NCBI GenBank assembly: GCA_013396995.1
Contig: VWZP01006004.1
Span: forward strand, 955,304-1,019,303
Length of the DNA: 64,000 bases
Direction of reading: 5' to 3'
DNA from: Dicaeum eximium
Lineage: Eukaryota > Chordata > Aves > Passeriformes > Dicaeidae
This document shows, piece after piece, positions 52,803 through 64,000 of the stretch. How positions within the stretch are numbered: position 1 is the first letter of the stretch; each line of letters starts with the position of its first letter. Position numbers and translations under genes: made by a program. Below the pieces are notes generated by a model that was given only the letters and a program-made list of their open reading frames with translations, was not told the DNA's origin and ran no database searches.

Positions 52803-55800
52803 GTTTTACCCTGAGAAACTGAGATCAGGCATTATTACTTTCTGGGAAAAATGCCAGGGTTGCACATGAAGGAGTTAAATCAAAGGAGGCATTATCACCA
52901 GAAGTGCTATCCATCAATGCCTTGTGAAGGGCTTAACAGGAGGAACATGTGAACATAAATGGCTAGCTGTTGAAGAAGGCTTGACATTACTAGCTTTTGT
53001 GAAACATGGTGGTGTAGCAAAAATCAATGGGAAACTTTACTACCTGGCTATGAAACCAAAGTAAAGAGTTTCAATTTAAGGAATGAAGGAATAGCACCTT
53101 AACCTCAAAGTCTCCCCAGAAAAAAAAGAGTGCAAAAGTCAACAACTCTACAGCAGAGATTACAAACAGGCTTAAAACACTGCATACAGGAATACAAATT
53201 TCCTGCAGAATTACCAGCTCCAGTACTTTTTGCATTCAGACGTGAAAGATCATTTTTAATGTCTTAATTATTCCTTTATTCAAAAACTCATTCATTTGAA
53301 CGCCTTTTGTAAGTGCAGCCTGTGGCTCTGCAGTTCTGCCTTCTGAAAGGCTTCTTTCCAAAAATCTGCTCTTGTAGAGATTAATACGATAGCAACTGGC
53401 AAATCTTGTGCTCACCTGGCCGTTCCCTTTGGAGGCAAACCAGGTGGCAAACTCAGTTATGTGCGAGGTTGGAACACAAGATTTAATAGTCCTTGCTTAA
53501 CTTAAAAGTGCCTGGCTTGTACCAGGGGTAACTTCCTGTGCAGAAGGAGAAAAAGGCCAGAGCCCATCTCTCCCACTGCTCCTGGTCAGGACAGGCTGCC
53601 CTGCTCTGCTGCTCACAGGTGCTTCTGGCCCTGGCTGCCACTTGGACCGTGGTTGGAGCAGCAAATTAAACTGTGGAGGAAGGAGGAAAAGGACATGGAA
53701 TGCAGTGTTCTCATGGTGGACGTGGGGGAAGTAGTCAAGTTAATATGTGAAAGCCAGGCATAACTGCTGGATAAAGGAAAAAAAAAAAAGAGTAAATGGT
53801 GCCAATTAAAGTGATTGCTTCTTAATGATGTGTGTTATAACAAGTAACTTAATCTGTTAACATGGGAAGGAAGCTGTACTCCATAATCAGGAGACATGAG
53901 ACAGCTTGAAGCCTGCAAGTAATGGTTTTCTTTTTTTTTTCTCATGGAGTGTTCCAGAAAGATCTTGATGCAAAAAAGTGCCCTCCTGACCAAATGATCA
54001 ACAGTTCAATTCTTCAAGTCTTCAGCATCTTATCTAAAATAACTGTGGGCAACCTTAAATTTGTAACAAAGGAGAAAACAGCAACTTGCTAGGGAATTTA
54101 TTTAATCTATATATTCAAACTGACAGTACTCTGAATGTCAGTCTGTGCTTCCTTAGAAAGAAGAAAATTTCCATAGGGTTCATGTTGCTGGTTGATTCAG
54201 AATGCCTATTATAATTGTGAAATATTGGTGGGAATGGATTGAGATATATTCATGACAGTAGGTGGACTAATGCAATTCAGTGACTTTATTTAAAATGTGC
54301 AGGAGTTTATTATAATACTGTAATAGAAATGTCATTTACCCTGACGGGAGGAGAGGGAAAAGCCCTGTCAATGAATAATAATGAAGTTATTTAAATGTCA
54401 GCTTTCTTGCAAATAGTTTGCAAAACAGAAATTATTCTACATGTTTCTAGTTTTGTTTTAATTTATTACTGGGAAAGCTAGAGCTTCAATCTCACAATTC
54501 TGGTACATTTTTATACTGTGGAATGAGCTAGTAATCATGAAAAAGTTTATCTTCTTGCATTGTCTTCTGCTTTACTGGAAAAATAAGGAGTCGGATTTTA
54601 AACAGCTACTGGTAAAATTTGGGCTTTAATGATAGCAATTACAACTAATACAGTGGGACAGGTGTGAAATTCAGAATTGAGTCTAAATACTTTTATCTTC
54701 TGAATATTATTCTTCTACTGTTATCTGCATTTCAGTGACATCTACAAAGCACCACTCACATCCCCCTTCTCCCCCCAGACTGTTTGAGACACCATTGCAA
54801 CACACGTGTCTACACAAGACACAATAAAATAGGTCTTACTGTCCACTCATTTACATGCAGTTATTCCATTAGCTATTTAGAAGGCATAGTTTATTTTTGT
54901 ATTTTCAGCTCTACAGGTCCTGGGTTTCATCCAGGTGGTTTCTCCAGGCATTTGCATGCTCATGTTATACAGGTGGACTAAAACTGATTTCTCTCTGCAG
55001 AACTTCAGAGGAGCAGCCTTCCACACAAAATGTGGAGATGTTGGTTGCTACATATCCCTTCCCCTTCTGATAACTGGGACTGAATTTGTTGATCCTGCTC
55101 TGTCATTAGTGCCTACACCCTGCTGAGGTGCATCTGTGTTTTGCAGCTCTCCCAGGTTAGGCTGGCTTCCTGGGCCATCCAATGGCTGATGTGTTTTTAA
55201 GGGTTAGGAGTCTCATGCTGCTTTATACATCCATTTAATAAGACAATCAAAGCTCATTATCTAGGCTACTAATCAGTGCCTGCTTGTGTACATAGACATA
55301 TATATTCAATAGAAATAAGACAAATGCAGGTTGGTGATACGCCTGGGTTAGATCCCAACAGAGACTTCCCATGGATGCAGTGTTTCCTTTGATATAATTC
55401 TTTTTTACCACTGCTCTGCAAATGTTTATATTACCATTTCTTTGTGTTAAAATACATAGGGATGCCTATCTGCTGTTGCATATGTGACATTTCTCCCCTC
55501 CCCATTAAAATTAAGGATAATTTTAACATGATACTAAAGAAAAAACTGGTAAATGGGAAGGTAGAAGGACGGGCTATTGTCAGTTTAGAACACAATAATG
55601 AGAGTAAGATCTAATAGTAGCTCCTTCGATTGCTTGTGAATTCGTTCATCTGAAAAAAAATTATGTTTTTCCAAGCTTTTAAATCTTTCATTTCTTTTAT
55701 GGGTGTTGACAGAAGCACACTCTTCCATCTGTATAGAGTGTTACCTGTAAACAAAGCTGTGAATGCAAAACAATTGCCTAGAGATTTCAAGTAAGAAGTG

Positions 55801-56696
55801 GCTGGCAATTCTGAGATTACCATTTGCAAGAGGCTGTTGACATAAGTTTGCCTGTGTTGTGGCAGGGGTACTGGCTGCCTTTCTTGAACAATTTCAAAGC
55901 AAGTTTTATGTCTCAGATTCCCCTTTTGAAGGATCCCATTTTGAATTCAATGTCACTGGTATAAGAAAAAGCAGCATTATTTCGTTAATATATTTTTCCT
56001 AACTCAGCAGGTCAGATTTAGTCCTTACTATCTTTGCATGTCTTTCTCAGCTCAAATTTCACAAAGGGTAGCTTTTGGGGTTTAGGCAGAGATCAGGAGA
56101 AATACTCATTTCTGGTAAGACTGGGTGGTGAGGTGGGGCAAGGTAACAGAAGGAAGCTGCAGTCCTTGGCCCAGCTGTGTTCAGCATCCTGCTGTGGATC
56201 CCCTCACCTGGATGGGGAACATCTCTGAAATATTCAGTAACAGAAACAACCAGCACAGTACCCTACTCCTCAGTCCTCTGAGGAAATAGCTCAGTTAGTT
56301 TATATGTGCTCCTGAGAGAGATGACCTTATAAAGGGAAAGATCAGTCAGCAGATGAGAATTTGACGTTAATGTTCTAAACACCAAAGGTCACACATGCAC
56401 ACAGGAGGGTGTGTGTTTATTGGAGGGAAGGAGAGATCTATGGACATAAATCATAGGGCAGGTGTTATATGAGCAGGCAGATATGTGCAAAGGCTTCTAT
56501 AAAGTTCCCAAATAGAAAGACTCAACTTTAATGCAGATTCATGTTTTAGTGCAATTCATCTTTCATGGATAAAATCATAAGCTGCTGCTTTCTTGTTTTA
56601 TTCATGTACTGATTACAAAATCTGAAATCCCAGAAGCTATGATATGAATGTAGGTGTGGTACTTGATTCAGAAATGTTCCACCCTCCATATTCCAC

Positions 56697-56760
56697 AAAA
56701 GAAAAAACCAAACCAAACCAAAAAACACCCAAACAAACAAAAACCAAACAAAAAACCCAA
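56697..56760 (+). repeat. CAAA/CCAAA-rich simple tract
   Basis: Almost only A and C, with repeated ACCAAACC and CAAACAAACAAAAACC words. It is the complement type of the T/G-rich tracts elsewhere in the window. Lys/Thr/Gln-rich open frames here are artefacts. Confidence 0.85.
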
Positions 56761-57713
56761 AGAGTAAGCATTAAAGGTCTTAAATGCCTTTGTGAATTTA
56801 GCCACTGTTGCCCTGATACGAGAGAACCTGCAAATAATGAGTGCCAAGATTTTACTTCAGAATGTCTGGTTTTGGAGTGCTTAGCAAAAGGGAAAATGCA
56901 CATTACTGCTTGCAAGTGAAGTTCTGTATAGGCCCATTTGTACATGTTACAGATAAGATACAGGAATGTTATGTTTTGAATGTCTGTTACCCAGATATAT
57001 GTCCCCTTCTGCAGTTTATGGACGCCAACTCTACTGGTTTGGGCTGATTATCTAAATCCCTGGGACACTGGGACAGAATTCAGGCAAGCCTGAGCTGCAT
57101 AATGAACAAAACCTGTGCTGGTGATTGATCTTGGTTCCAGTCACATGTTAAGAGTAACTCCTACAGGAACACTGGACAGTCTTGTTTGTTCACTTCTTTT
57201 GTTCTTCCCAAGCATGTAGTCAGTGTTTTTATGGGCAACCTCATTTCAGAAATATTTTATTTTCTGTACTGAATGGTGGCTTTTAAAGCAAGAATAAAGC
57301 ACATGTGTCCATCCTTTCTGCTAGTCAGTGTCTAGAGAAGCTATTTTGGAATAAGCTGGGATGAGCCATCTTAACAAAATTGGTCCAAGCTTAGAGTATA
57401 TGATGAATTGATAACCTTAGTCTCTTGCTCTCTGCTATTTGGCATTTCTGACAATCATTATCTTCTGTATGCAGCATGTAGCATTTCTTATTGTGCATGT
57501 TTAAGATGCTTTGGGAAGATGCTGGTTTAATTTTTCCTAATCTAATTTAAATGCAAATTATAAACACGCACATGATGCTGTGTGTATATAATTAAGTATC
57601 ATTATATACTACATGAATCATTGAAAAAGCTCTGGAGAGCTATTCTGCTATTTAAAGCATGACTTATATTGAAAAGCTGCCAAGTGACTTGTGGTTTTGT
57701 GATTAAGTGTTTG

Positions 57714-57742
57714 TACTAATAAGAATCTCTCTTGAATTGTAG
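57714..57742 (+). promoter_or_regulatory. SORCS1: Splice branch point and acceptor for the 57743 exon
   Basis: TACTAAT at 57714-57720 closely matches the branch-site consensus. Its likely branch A is at 57719, 23 nt before the acceptor AG at 57741-57742. The intervening pyrimidine tract (ATCTCTCTTGAATTG) is short and weak, so the strong branch site may compensate. Confidence 0.7.
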
Positions 57743-57842
57743 GTCAACAGATTATGGGACAACATATGAGAAACTGAATGATAAAGTTGGTTTGAAGACT
57801 ATTTTGAGCTACTTGTATGTTTGCCCAACAAACAAACGTAAG
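57743..57842 (+). CDS. SORCS1: SORCS1 internal coding exon (probably exon 3), VPS10 beta-propeller with Asp-box
   Basis: This 100-bp exon starts with the last base of an Arg codon split across the intron (AG|G) and ends cleanly after AAG, followed by donor GTAGGT. The peptide begins RSTDYGTTYEKLNDKVGLK and continues to a C-terminal segment ending VCPTNKRK. STDYGTTY fits the Asp-box pattern S-x-D-x-G-x-x-(W/Y/F) found in the blades of the VPS10 ten-bladed propeller, which faces the Golgi or endosome lumen or the extracellular space and binds ligands. The wording LKTILSYLYVC agrees with my memory of SORCS1; SORCS3 is recalled with a different residue at the Cys position. Together with the exon at 24199 it gives 168 nt, exactly 56 codons. 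Failure to splice at the donor would read into the intron and stop at about 57933. Confidence 0.92.
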
Positions 57843-60800
57843 GTAGGTGATGATGTGTTGGCTCATTTTAGCTTTATGATGCTATTTCTGCCCTGGAGAT
57901 CTCCTCTAATTTCCTTAGTATCTGTAACTGTTTAAATAGCAGGAATCTCTCTGTCGCTCCTGCCTTGAAAAAAAATGTGTTACTTTATCAAAATACAACC
58001 CAAATTGTGCCACCACTTACCAGTAGTAGTTGAGGGAAGGATGGCTACTGAATGGACAGGTGCTGTGCAGGTAATTGTTTTCTTACCTTCTGGATGGTGT
58101 TGATTTTGTTGTCTGGAAGAGAGAGAGACCTGTTAAAATGGCAGAAGTGCAACTACAGTGACCAGATTGTATGTAACATTAATTGTCTTTTAACTGCTCC
58201 CAAAGGTGAACTGAACAGGATTTGACATATTCCTGCAGAGAAAATGCCTTCGAAGCCCAGAAGGTTTTAATCATTCAGACACCCTACTGACTAACAATTT
58301 ACTATGAATTTATAATGCTGACATATTCATGAAAGGAATCTGGATGCCTTCTTTAAGATACATTTTGGACAAAATTTTTCGTTTTCTACTCCTTATTTTT
58401 CAGTCCTTGTGCATAGTTTGAGTCACTGCAAGCAAAACTGAATTGCATTGGCAGAAAATGTTAGTAGACTCACCTCTAAAGGAGGCTGGGTGTATTTGGG
58501 CAGCTGAGGTCACTGTAATGCTGTTCTCACTATATTGGAACAATTATGTGTTCTTTAAGGCAGACTGTGAAAGGAAGAGGGAGCTGTCCTAACCAGAGAG
58601 GACAATGCTTAGCAGTTTAAATTGCAACTAAATGCCCCCAAATGAGTGGAGAGATGTCATCTCATTGATACTGACCCTTAAGAAGATATGAAGCTCTTCT
58701 CTAGGAGCTGAAGAATGAAATTATCAGATCACTAAAATGTCCTTCAGCAAACCAATCAATGTGCAGGCTGGCACTGAAAAGCCTTCATCACCTCTGGCTG
58801 CCTCCTGCACCCTCCTCTCCTGCCTTCCTCTGCCACCCTTTGTGTAGCCATCTGGTGAGCTGGATCCAGGACTGACCTGCCTGGAAACTAATCCCTTTCC
58901 AGCTCAAAAACTAGATGGAGGGAAAAATCTTCCAGGCAGAAGTGTGGAACTATCTTTCCTGGCAGAAGTCTGCTGTAAAGTTGGCCTATGGTCAATATGA
59001 TCCAGTGCCAGAGGAAAGCTGCTACACCCAGGATGAGAGGACCTAGCTAATGGTCTAAGATTGAATTTTTCAAAGTTCATTGCAGCAGGAGCAGAGTTAG
59101 GCATGCAGGGGGAGCTTTTGGAGACTTTATGCTGTTTGCTTCTGTAGAACATCAGGTCATTCCATCATTAACATTTAATTTTAGAGACCCAATAGTCCCC
59201 CAAGGCTCAGAGGGCGTGGCATGTGTCCACACTAGGAGTATTTCTGTAGGGTAAACAAAAATACTGAAGCTCAAGCTGCTGTGTAATGAAAAGCTGAAGG
59301 AAACATATTTAAAAATTTTGCCACCAAGGAAGTATCTATGGCTCCTAAGACCTGATCCCCTCTCCTCCCCTGAAACTCTGATAACACTTTCAGAAACTCT
59401 GATCACTTTGAAAATTGCATCTTGTTTCACTACTGTGGGCTGGGTGGATAGCTGCAGAAATACTTTTAAAATTTAGAACTTAACTACTCTGAACTCCGTG
59501 AATTTTATAAAACTCCTACCCTTCATGTGAAGGGTTGATACACTGCTGCAGTTAGTATTGGGCAAATGCTAACAGTGTGTTTTCCCTAAATATTAGTTGT
59601 GTGATTTCTCAGACTGCAGCCTTTGATGTCCTTTGTTCCACAAGGCCTTCCTTAGCAGAGAGAAAAGGCTTCTTCAGTAGTGGAAAAGAAAATGGTGCAT
59701 TTTTCATCTTGAAGTTAGTAGATGAGAGACCTTGCTACAGCAGTGATCCGTAAGGGGGGTCAGCATGTACTTAACTTACTGAAGATGCCTTGTTTTAGGA
59801 AAAAAAAATTGTTTTAGCACATATTTAACTTTTAGGAGTAGTTCAATTGAAACAGAAGGTAAATTTTGAACTTAGCTGACTCAGGATTGATTGCTTGTAA
59901 TGAAAAAAAGCAAGTACACCATTTATGTAAGTCTTGTCTCTTCTTTGCAAAGCAGAGCAGTTAGAACCATGAACGGTAGAATGCAAGTAATTGGATTTAT
60001 TAAAATAATTGATAGATTTGTTCCTGAATTTCTGATTATTTTCACATTCTGGAAATGAACAAACAACAACATGTGTTGAATAAATTGTTTGTTGTAATTT
60101 GTTTGCTCTTCTCCATCTAGAAAAAAAATGGGTCTATAAATACCCAGTATTTGCAGAGCTTCCCACAGCCCATGCATGCCAATTTATTTCTAAAAGCTTT
60201 TGACTTCCAATTTTTGTCTCTTTATTGAACAAAAATTAAATCCTCTAACCAAACATTGCAGGCAATGTCATATTGCAAAAGGATACTTGGAAAAAAAATT
60301 AGAACAAAGTCAACCATTATTTACAATTTAAACTGATGACCTATTGCTGTTGCTTGGCATTTTTCTGAATTACAATATTTTCCAAAGGAAATGACAGAAA
60401 ATGGTTACTAATATAGTGATGTGTAAGTCCTGGCAAAAAGAAGTAGAAACATTTTTTAGTTTTCTTTCCTTTTACTGAATTACTGTGCTACCTGGTTGTA
60501 TGACAGATGACACAGACGAGGCAGTAAAAAATGCACCACATGGATCTTGCCAAAGACACAGAGCCTGTTTGAGTATTTGTCAACAAGTCTCCAGAAGAGA
60601 TATGTGCCATGTGCAATAAATCCCTAGGCTTAGGTATGTCAACATTGGTTTATTTCTACGTTCATAGAGCCTTCTGTGATGAGAAAGAAAATATTTGAAT
60701 GCTTCTACATGAAGAAATACTGTTTGGGAATAATGCTGATGGTTTACAAACTAAACTAAAGTATAAATCCAAGTGGTTACCTTGAAATTCTGTTTTCACA

Positions 60801-62110
60801 GAAGTGTGTAGTTTATTTTCCTATAAAGTCACATGCACTAAGCTTTACAGTCCTTTTCTATAAAAGCCTATCAGTAGGCTGTTTTTACTCATTGCATGGA
60901 AAATTGTAGGCATACACAAACAAAAAGTGAATGAGTCGTGGTGGGGACTCTGGAATTTAACTGGAGGTTTTCTCTGACTCAGGAAGTGCTGCTGGCTAAT
61001 TTAGATGCTGTGTCCTTGTAGGAAGCACACTGTTCTCTGCAAAGGGCCAGTTTGTGCAGCTCATTTGTTCTTTGTACTTTCCAGCCCCTTGTATCTGTGT
61101 ATCTTCAGTTAATTAAAAAATGCTGGTGATAGTATCAGCCACTGACTTTTATGCTATTAATAGGACTAGTGCATCAGATATTTCCTGTGGGTATGAATTT
61201 TTGTGGTAGTGTTAGTTTGTTTTATTTTATTTTTTCTCTCCCTTTCTGCAGGCCTGCCTTGATTTTTTTTTTTTCTTTATTCCTCCAACTGTTTGGATTT
61301 TAATTGCTGTGTGGAACATGTTACCCTTATTTTTTTTCTTCTCTCTCTCATTAAAGATGAATGGATTACCAATGCCTTCCTCTTCCTTGATATTCACTGC
61401 TTGTGTTTATCACCTCCATCACAGTGTGTTAAGCATTGTCCTGTTGAATGTGTAGCACCAAGATAGCAGATATTTATTGTAAATAAAATTGCATGGGTTT
61501 CAATGCTGTCTAGATCCCAAATTACTTAAAATTTATTTATATTAATGAGTTTTAAATGAAAAGAAATTAAAAGAATGGCAGCCTAGCCCTCTGTTCTTTC
61601 TAGCATTGGCTGGTGTTTAGGCACAGAATAGTTGGCAGAAGTTTCTATTAGTCAAGACAGCAGAAAATTTACCCTTATTAGCTGGAATGGGAATGATTGA
61701 TTGCTGCTTTCTATCCTGTGGTATTGGGCGAGTTGATTTGCTTTAGTAAAGTTCCGTTTCTGAAATTTAAACTGCCCTCTTGTATAAAGGGTAAGACCTA
61801 GAGCTGTGTGCTTTACACTTGCCTTTGTACCCACTCTTCCAAGAGTTGTGGAAAATGTCCATCCAGGTGAACAGCTCCACCTGGCATTGCTGTTTTTCAG
61901 GAGCCTGCTTATCTTCAGTTGCTAAAATCAGTTTGGGAACACTTCTAAAAATTCTATTTCTGACCTGCCTCCCTATGGAAACTTTCAGACCTCTGACGTG
62001 AGGGCAGATCTTAATTTTTTTCAGTCAAGGAAAAACAGTTATTTCCGGAGGTGTCCTCCTTGTAGGCTCTGCAAACTTCAGTGTGAAGGCTGTCATTTGT
62101 CCTGAGAGGG

Positions 62111-62130
62111 CAGAGCTCAGCAGAGCTCTG
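62111..62130. repeat. Perfect 8-bp inverted repeat with 4-nt loop
   Basis: CAGAGCTC and GAGCTCTG are exact reverse complements separated by AGCA. Confidence 0.8.
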
Positions 62131-62394
62131 AGCACACCTCACTGCAGACTAAATCAGTCCCGTGGCGGTCAGGGGATGGCACCCTGAACAAATGAGGCTC
62201 AGAGGGAAACCAGCCTCTGCCAGTCATGCCAGTGGCACATTGTGTGATGGCAGTCCTCTCTGGCTGAGATAAAAGCAATTATTTTCTTGCTCTCCTCTTT
62301 TTATTTGGAAGGAAAGGTCCTTGTTAGCTTCAGGCTGTGAGTCCAGCCTTCAAAGAGAAGTCATAAGAGACCAAAAAGGCAAATGTGAATGGTT

Positions 62395-62490
62395 CGATTT
62401 GTTTGGGGGTTTTTGGTCGGTGTTTTTTTTTTCTTTTGCATTTGGGTTTGGGTATTTTTGTGTTTTGTTTTATTGTTTTCTTTTTTTAAA
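62395..62490 (+). repeat. T/G-rich low-complexity tract
   Basis: T-runs with short G-runs (TTTGGGGGTTTTTGG, TTTGGGTTTGGGTATT, TTTTGTTTTATTG). The hydrophobic Phe-rich open frame across it (62321-62644) is a by-product of composition. Confidence 0.75.
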
Positions 62491-64000
62491 ATGCTGTAGT
62501 GAACAGGAGCTTTCAAGGAGATGTTTACTGAGAATGTTTTCATACTTTTTTAAAGGGAGGAACCACCTTGTCCAGCAGTGTTTTGGAAATCAAAACATAA
62601 ATTTGTTCAAATGGAAACTTCTGTTTGGATTAAATGCTGTATAACATAGGATGGTGCATGAAATGTCTCCTATGCTATGACCAGTGTTAATGGTTCTTTA
62701 TAGGCTCATGATTTGCTTCAGAGAGAGTATTTTTTCTCTAAATACAGTGGCTTAAATCTGTTTCATCCAGCAGTTTGAGCTAAAGGGTTGAAATCCTGAA
62801 CCTACAAGAGATTACCTTGGAGTGCAGGGGTGGTTCAATGGATAGCACTGTACACATGCAAACAGTTCACTACCCATGGGAAGAGGGATGTCTCACACTG
62901 AGAATTAAGAAGTCGTTAATTTTCTGCAACTCAGCAATAATGATGGATTAAGTTGACTGCTTTACAAGCCTCTGCTGGTGTTAACTGGAAAATCTGATAA
63001 TCTTGGGATGTCCTTGGGTTAATGCAATTACAGTTTTCACTTTTGCTTGTAATACCTTTAGATTCAAGAGTAATTCTAGCTGTGAACCAGATAAACAAGT
63101 ATAGACTTGTTTTCCATTTCAGAAGACTATTTTTTCTGCCTCCCATCTCACATGCAAACAAGGATAATTTTTTACAAGTTTAGAAAGGTGGATTGTTGCT
63201 CACATCTGTTGGATATGATCTGCAGTTGGGTAGTTTCTCTGGAGTCAGTGAAGGTGTCTCACTGTAAAGCTGGTGCTGCCTTTAATACTGAGCTCGTGGG
63301 GAAACAAATAATTAACAATCATTTGGTCCGTATTAACAAACTGAAGGCAGAGCTTCATCTTTCAAAGTTAATATTTTTACTTTTGAAGTGTCTGGCAGCA
63401 TCTGCTACGAAACTTTCTGATTCATGGCTGCAGTATATGACAGCTCTCACAATAGCCATTACACACAAAGCCCTTGCCATTACTCTGCATCCATATCTCT
63501 TCTTGGATATGAAGTGAAATCAAAGCCCATTTATTCCACTTCTGCTCTTGTAAGCCTATCAAAAATAGTGGCAGTTTTGACATTTCCTCACTCAAAGTAG
63601 CACTACAGTATGCCTTTGTATCTCACAGAAGTCTCCAAGGGCACTCTGGGTGTTGAAACTGATGGTAGGGAGGTATAAGCCACAGAATTCAACTTTAGAG
63701 TTTCAAAAGTGCTATTTCCCTTCTGAGTCTGTTCCCTGCTTTCTACAAACTGGACAATTAAAGTTTATGCAAGATAATTTCTTGTTGAATGTCCTTCAGT
63801 TCTTTTATCCCTGTTTAATTCCTCTGTGATTTACCAAATACTCTGGAACAGATGATATCCCTTTTGGCAAGGAAGGATATATGCCAGCAACTTAGAGAGC
63901 ACAGGAGCAGTATGTTGTAGCAGGCTGTGTACAGGCAGCTGGGATTGATGGCAGAGCAAGAATAGACCTGTCTTAGTTTCAAACTTGTAGCTCCATCCAT

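Larger units (their letters stand above)
24267..57742 (+). other. SORCS1: SORCS1 intron between the two visible exons (about 33.5 kb)
   Basis: The intron is bounded by donor GTATGG at 24267 and acceptor TTGTAG ending at 57742. I found no further exon that would fit in frame between them, and the flanking exons already join directly with phase 2 at the junction, so no exon is missing. Contents: the second copy of the direct repeat at 26093-26525, a MIR-like fragment near 33585-33715, an old CR1/L3-like fragment near 37185-37340, a 27-bp tandem duplication at 39068-39121, T16 at 41521-41536, T20 at 45764-45783, short tandem duplications at 45996-46031 and 48306-48345, the antisense avian solo LTR at 50435-50978, a MIR-like fragment near 52130-52265, A13 at 52790-52802 and a CAAA-rich tract near 56697-56760. 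The remaining sequence shows no feature I can name. Confidence 0.85.
57843..64000 (+). other. SORCS1: 5' part of the SORCS1 intron downstream of the second visible exon
   Basis: The intron starts with a consensus donor GTAGGT at 57843-57848. I looked for the next conserved SORCS VPS10 segment and saw no matching exon before the window ends, so the intron continues past 64000. The segment contains a G/T-rich tract near 62395-62490 and an 8-bp perfect hairpin at 62111-62130. The longest open frame (63107-63517, 136 codons) has no recognisable family and is treated as chance. Confidence 0.75.

Noticed and set aside
53400..53670. GC-richer segment that might be another LTR
   Set aside because: I could not find paired termini, a polyadenylation signal in place or a match to a known avian LTR.
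59735..59770. hAT/Charlie-like terminal sequence (CAGTGATCCGTAAGGGGGG)
   Set aside because: Only one end was seen, with no matching inverted terminus or target duplication nearby.
62200..62260. Antisense MIR-like words (AATGAGGCTCAGAGGGAAACC)
   Set aside because: A single short match without the neighbouring GGGGATTAT-type core in the correct place.
62826..62900. tRNA-like A box (GGTTCAATGGATAGCAC)
   Set aside because: No convincing B box, anticodon arm or acceptor pairing follows. It may be a chance match or the head of a decayed tRNA-SINE.
63107..63517. 136-codon open frame near the end as a possible next SORCS1 exon or gene
   Set aside because: Its translation does not resemble the VPS10 propeller segment expected next, and no family is recognised.

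Overview
The window is nuclear DNA from a vertebrate, almost certainly a bird. It is AT-rich and strongly CpG-poor. It holds CR1-type LINE fragments, three old MIR-like tRNA-SINE fragments, and one solo LTR of the common avian endogenous-retrovirus type that begins (minus strand) with a CCTGGTTTTGG-like end. Nothing looks prokaryotic: there are no operons, ribosome binding sites or long ORFs, and the longest open frame is 143 codons.

The only gene I can support is a VPS10-domain sorting receptor on the + strand, best matched to SORCS1. Two short coding exons are visible, at 24199-24266 (68 bp) and 57743-57842 (100 bp). Both have canonical AG/GT splice borders and good branch-point candidates. 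Joined, they give 56 uninterrupted codons from the start of the VPS10 beta-propeller, including an Asp-box motif. They are probably exons 2 and 3, judging from memory of the mammalian gene structure.

Layout: 1-24198 is the 3' part of the upstream intron (probably intron 1). 24199-24266 is the first exon. 24267-57742 is one intron of about 33.5 kb. 57743-57842 is the next exon. 57843-64000 is the 5' part of the following intron. I looked for the next expected SORCS1 exon before 64000 and did not see it.

The most notable structure not explained by the gene model is a pair of directly repeated, nearly identical blocks of about 0.43-0.45 kb (21748-22199 and 26093-26525). They bracket the 68-bp exon. 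Unequal recombination between them would remove the exon and shift the reading frame. Other items are the antisense solo LTR with a TATA-like box (50435-50978), two antisense CR1-like fragments, several short tandem duplications, long T/A runs, G/T-rich tracts, small perfect hairpins and a few AT-rich blocks that could be conserved non-coding elements. I found no evidence for a new multi-gene system.
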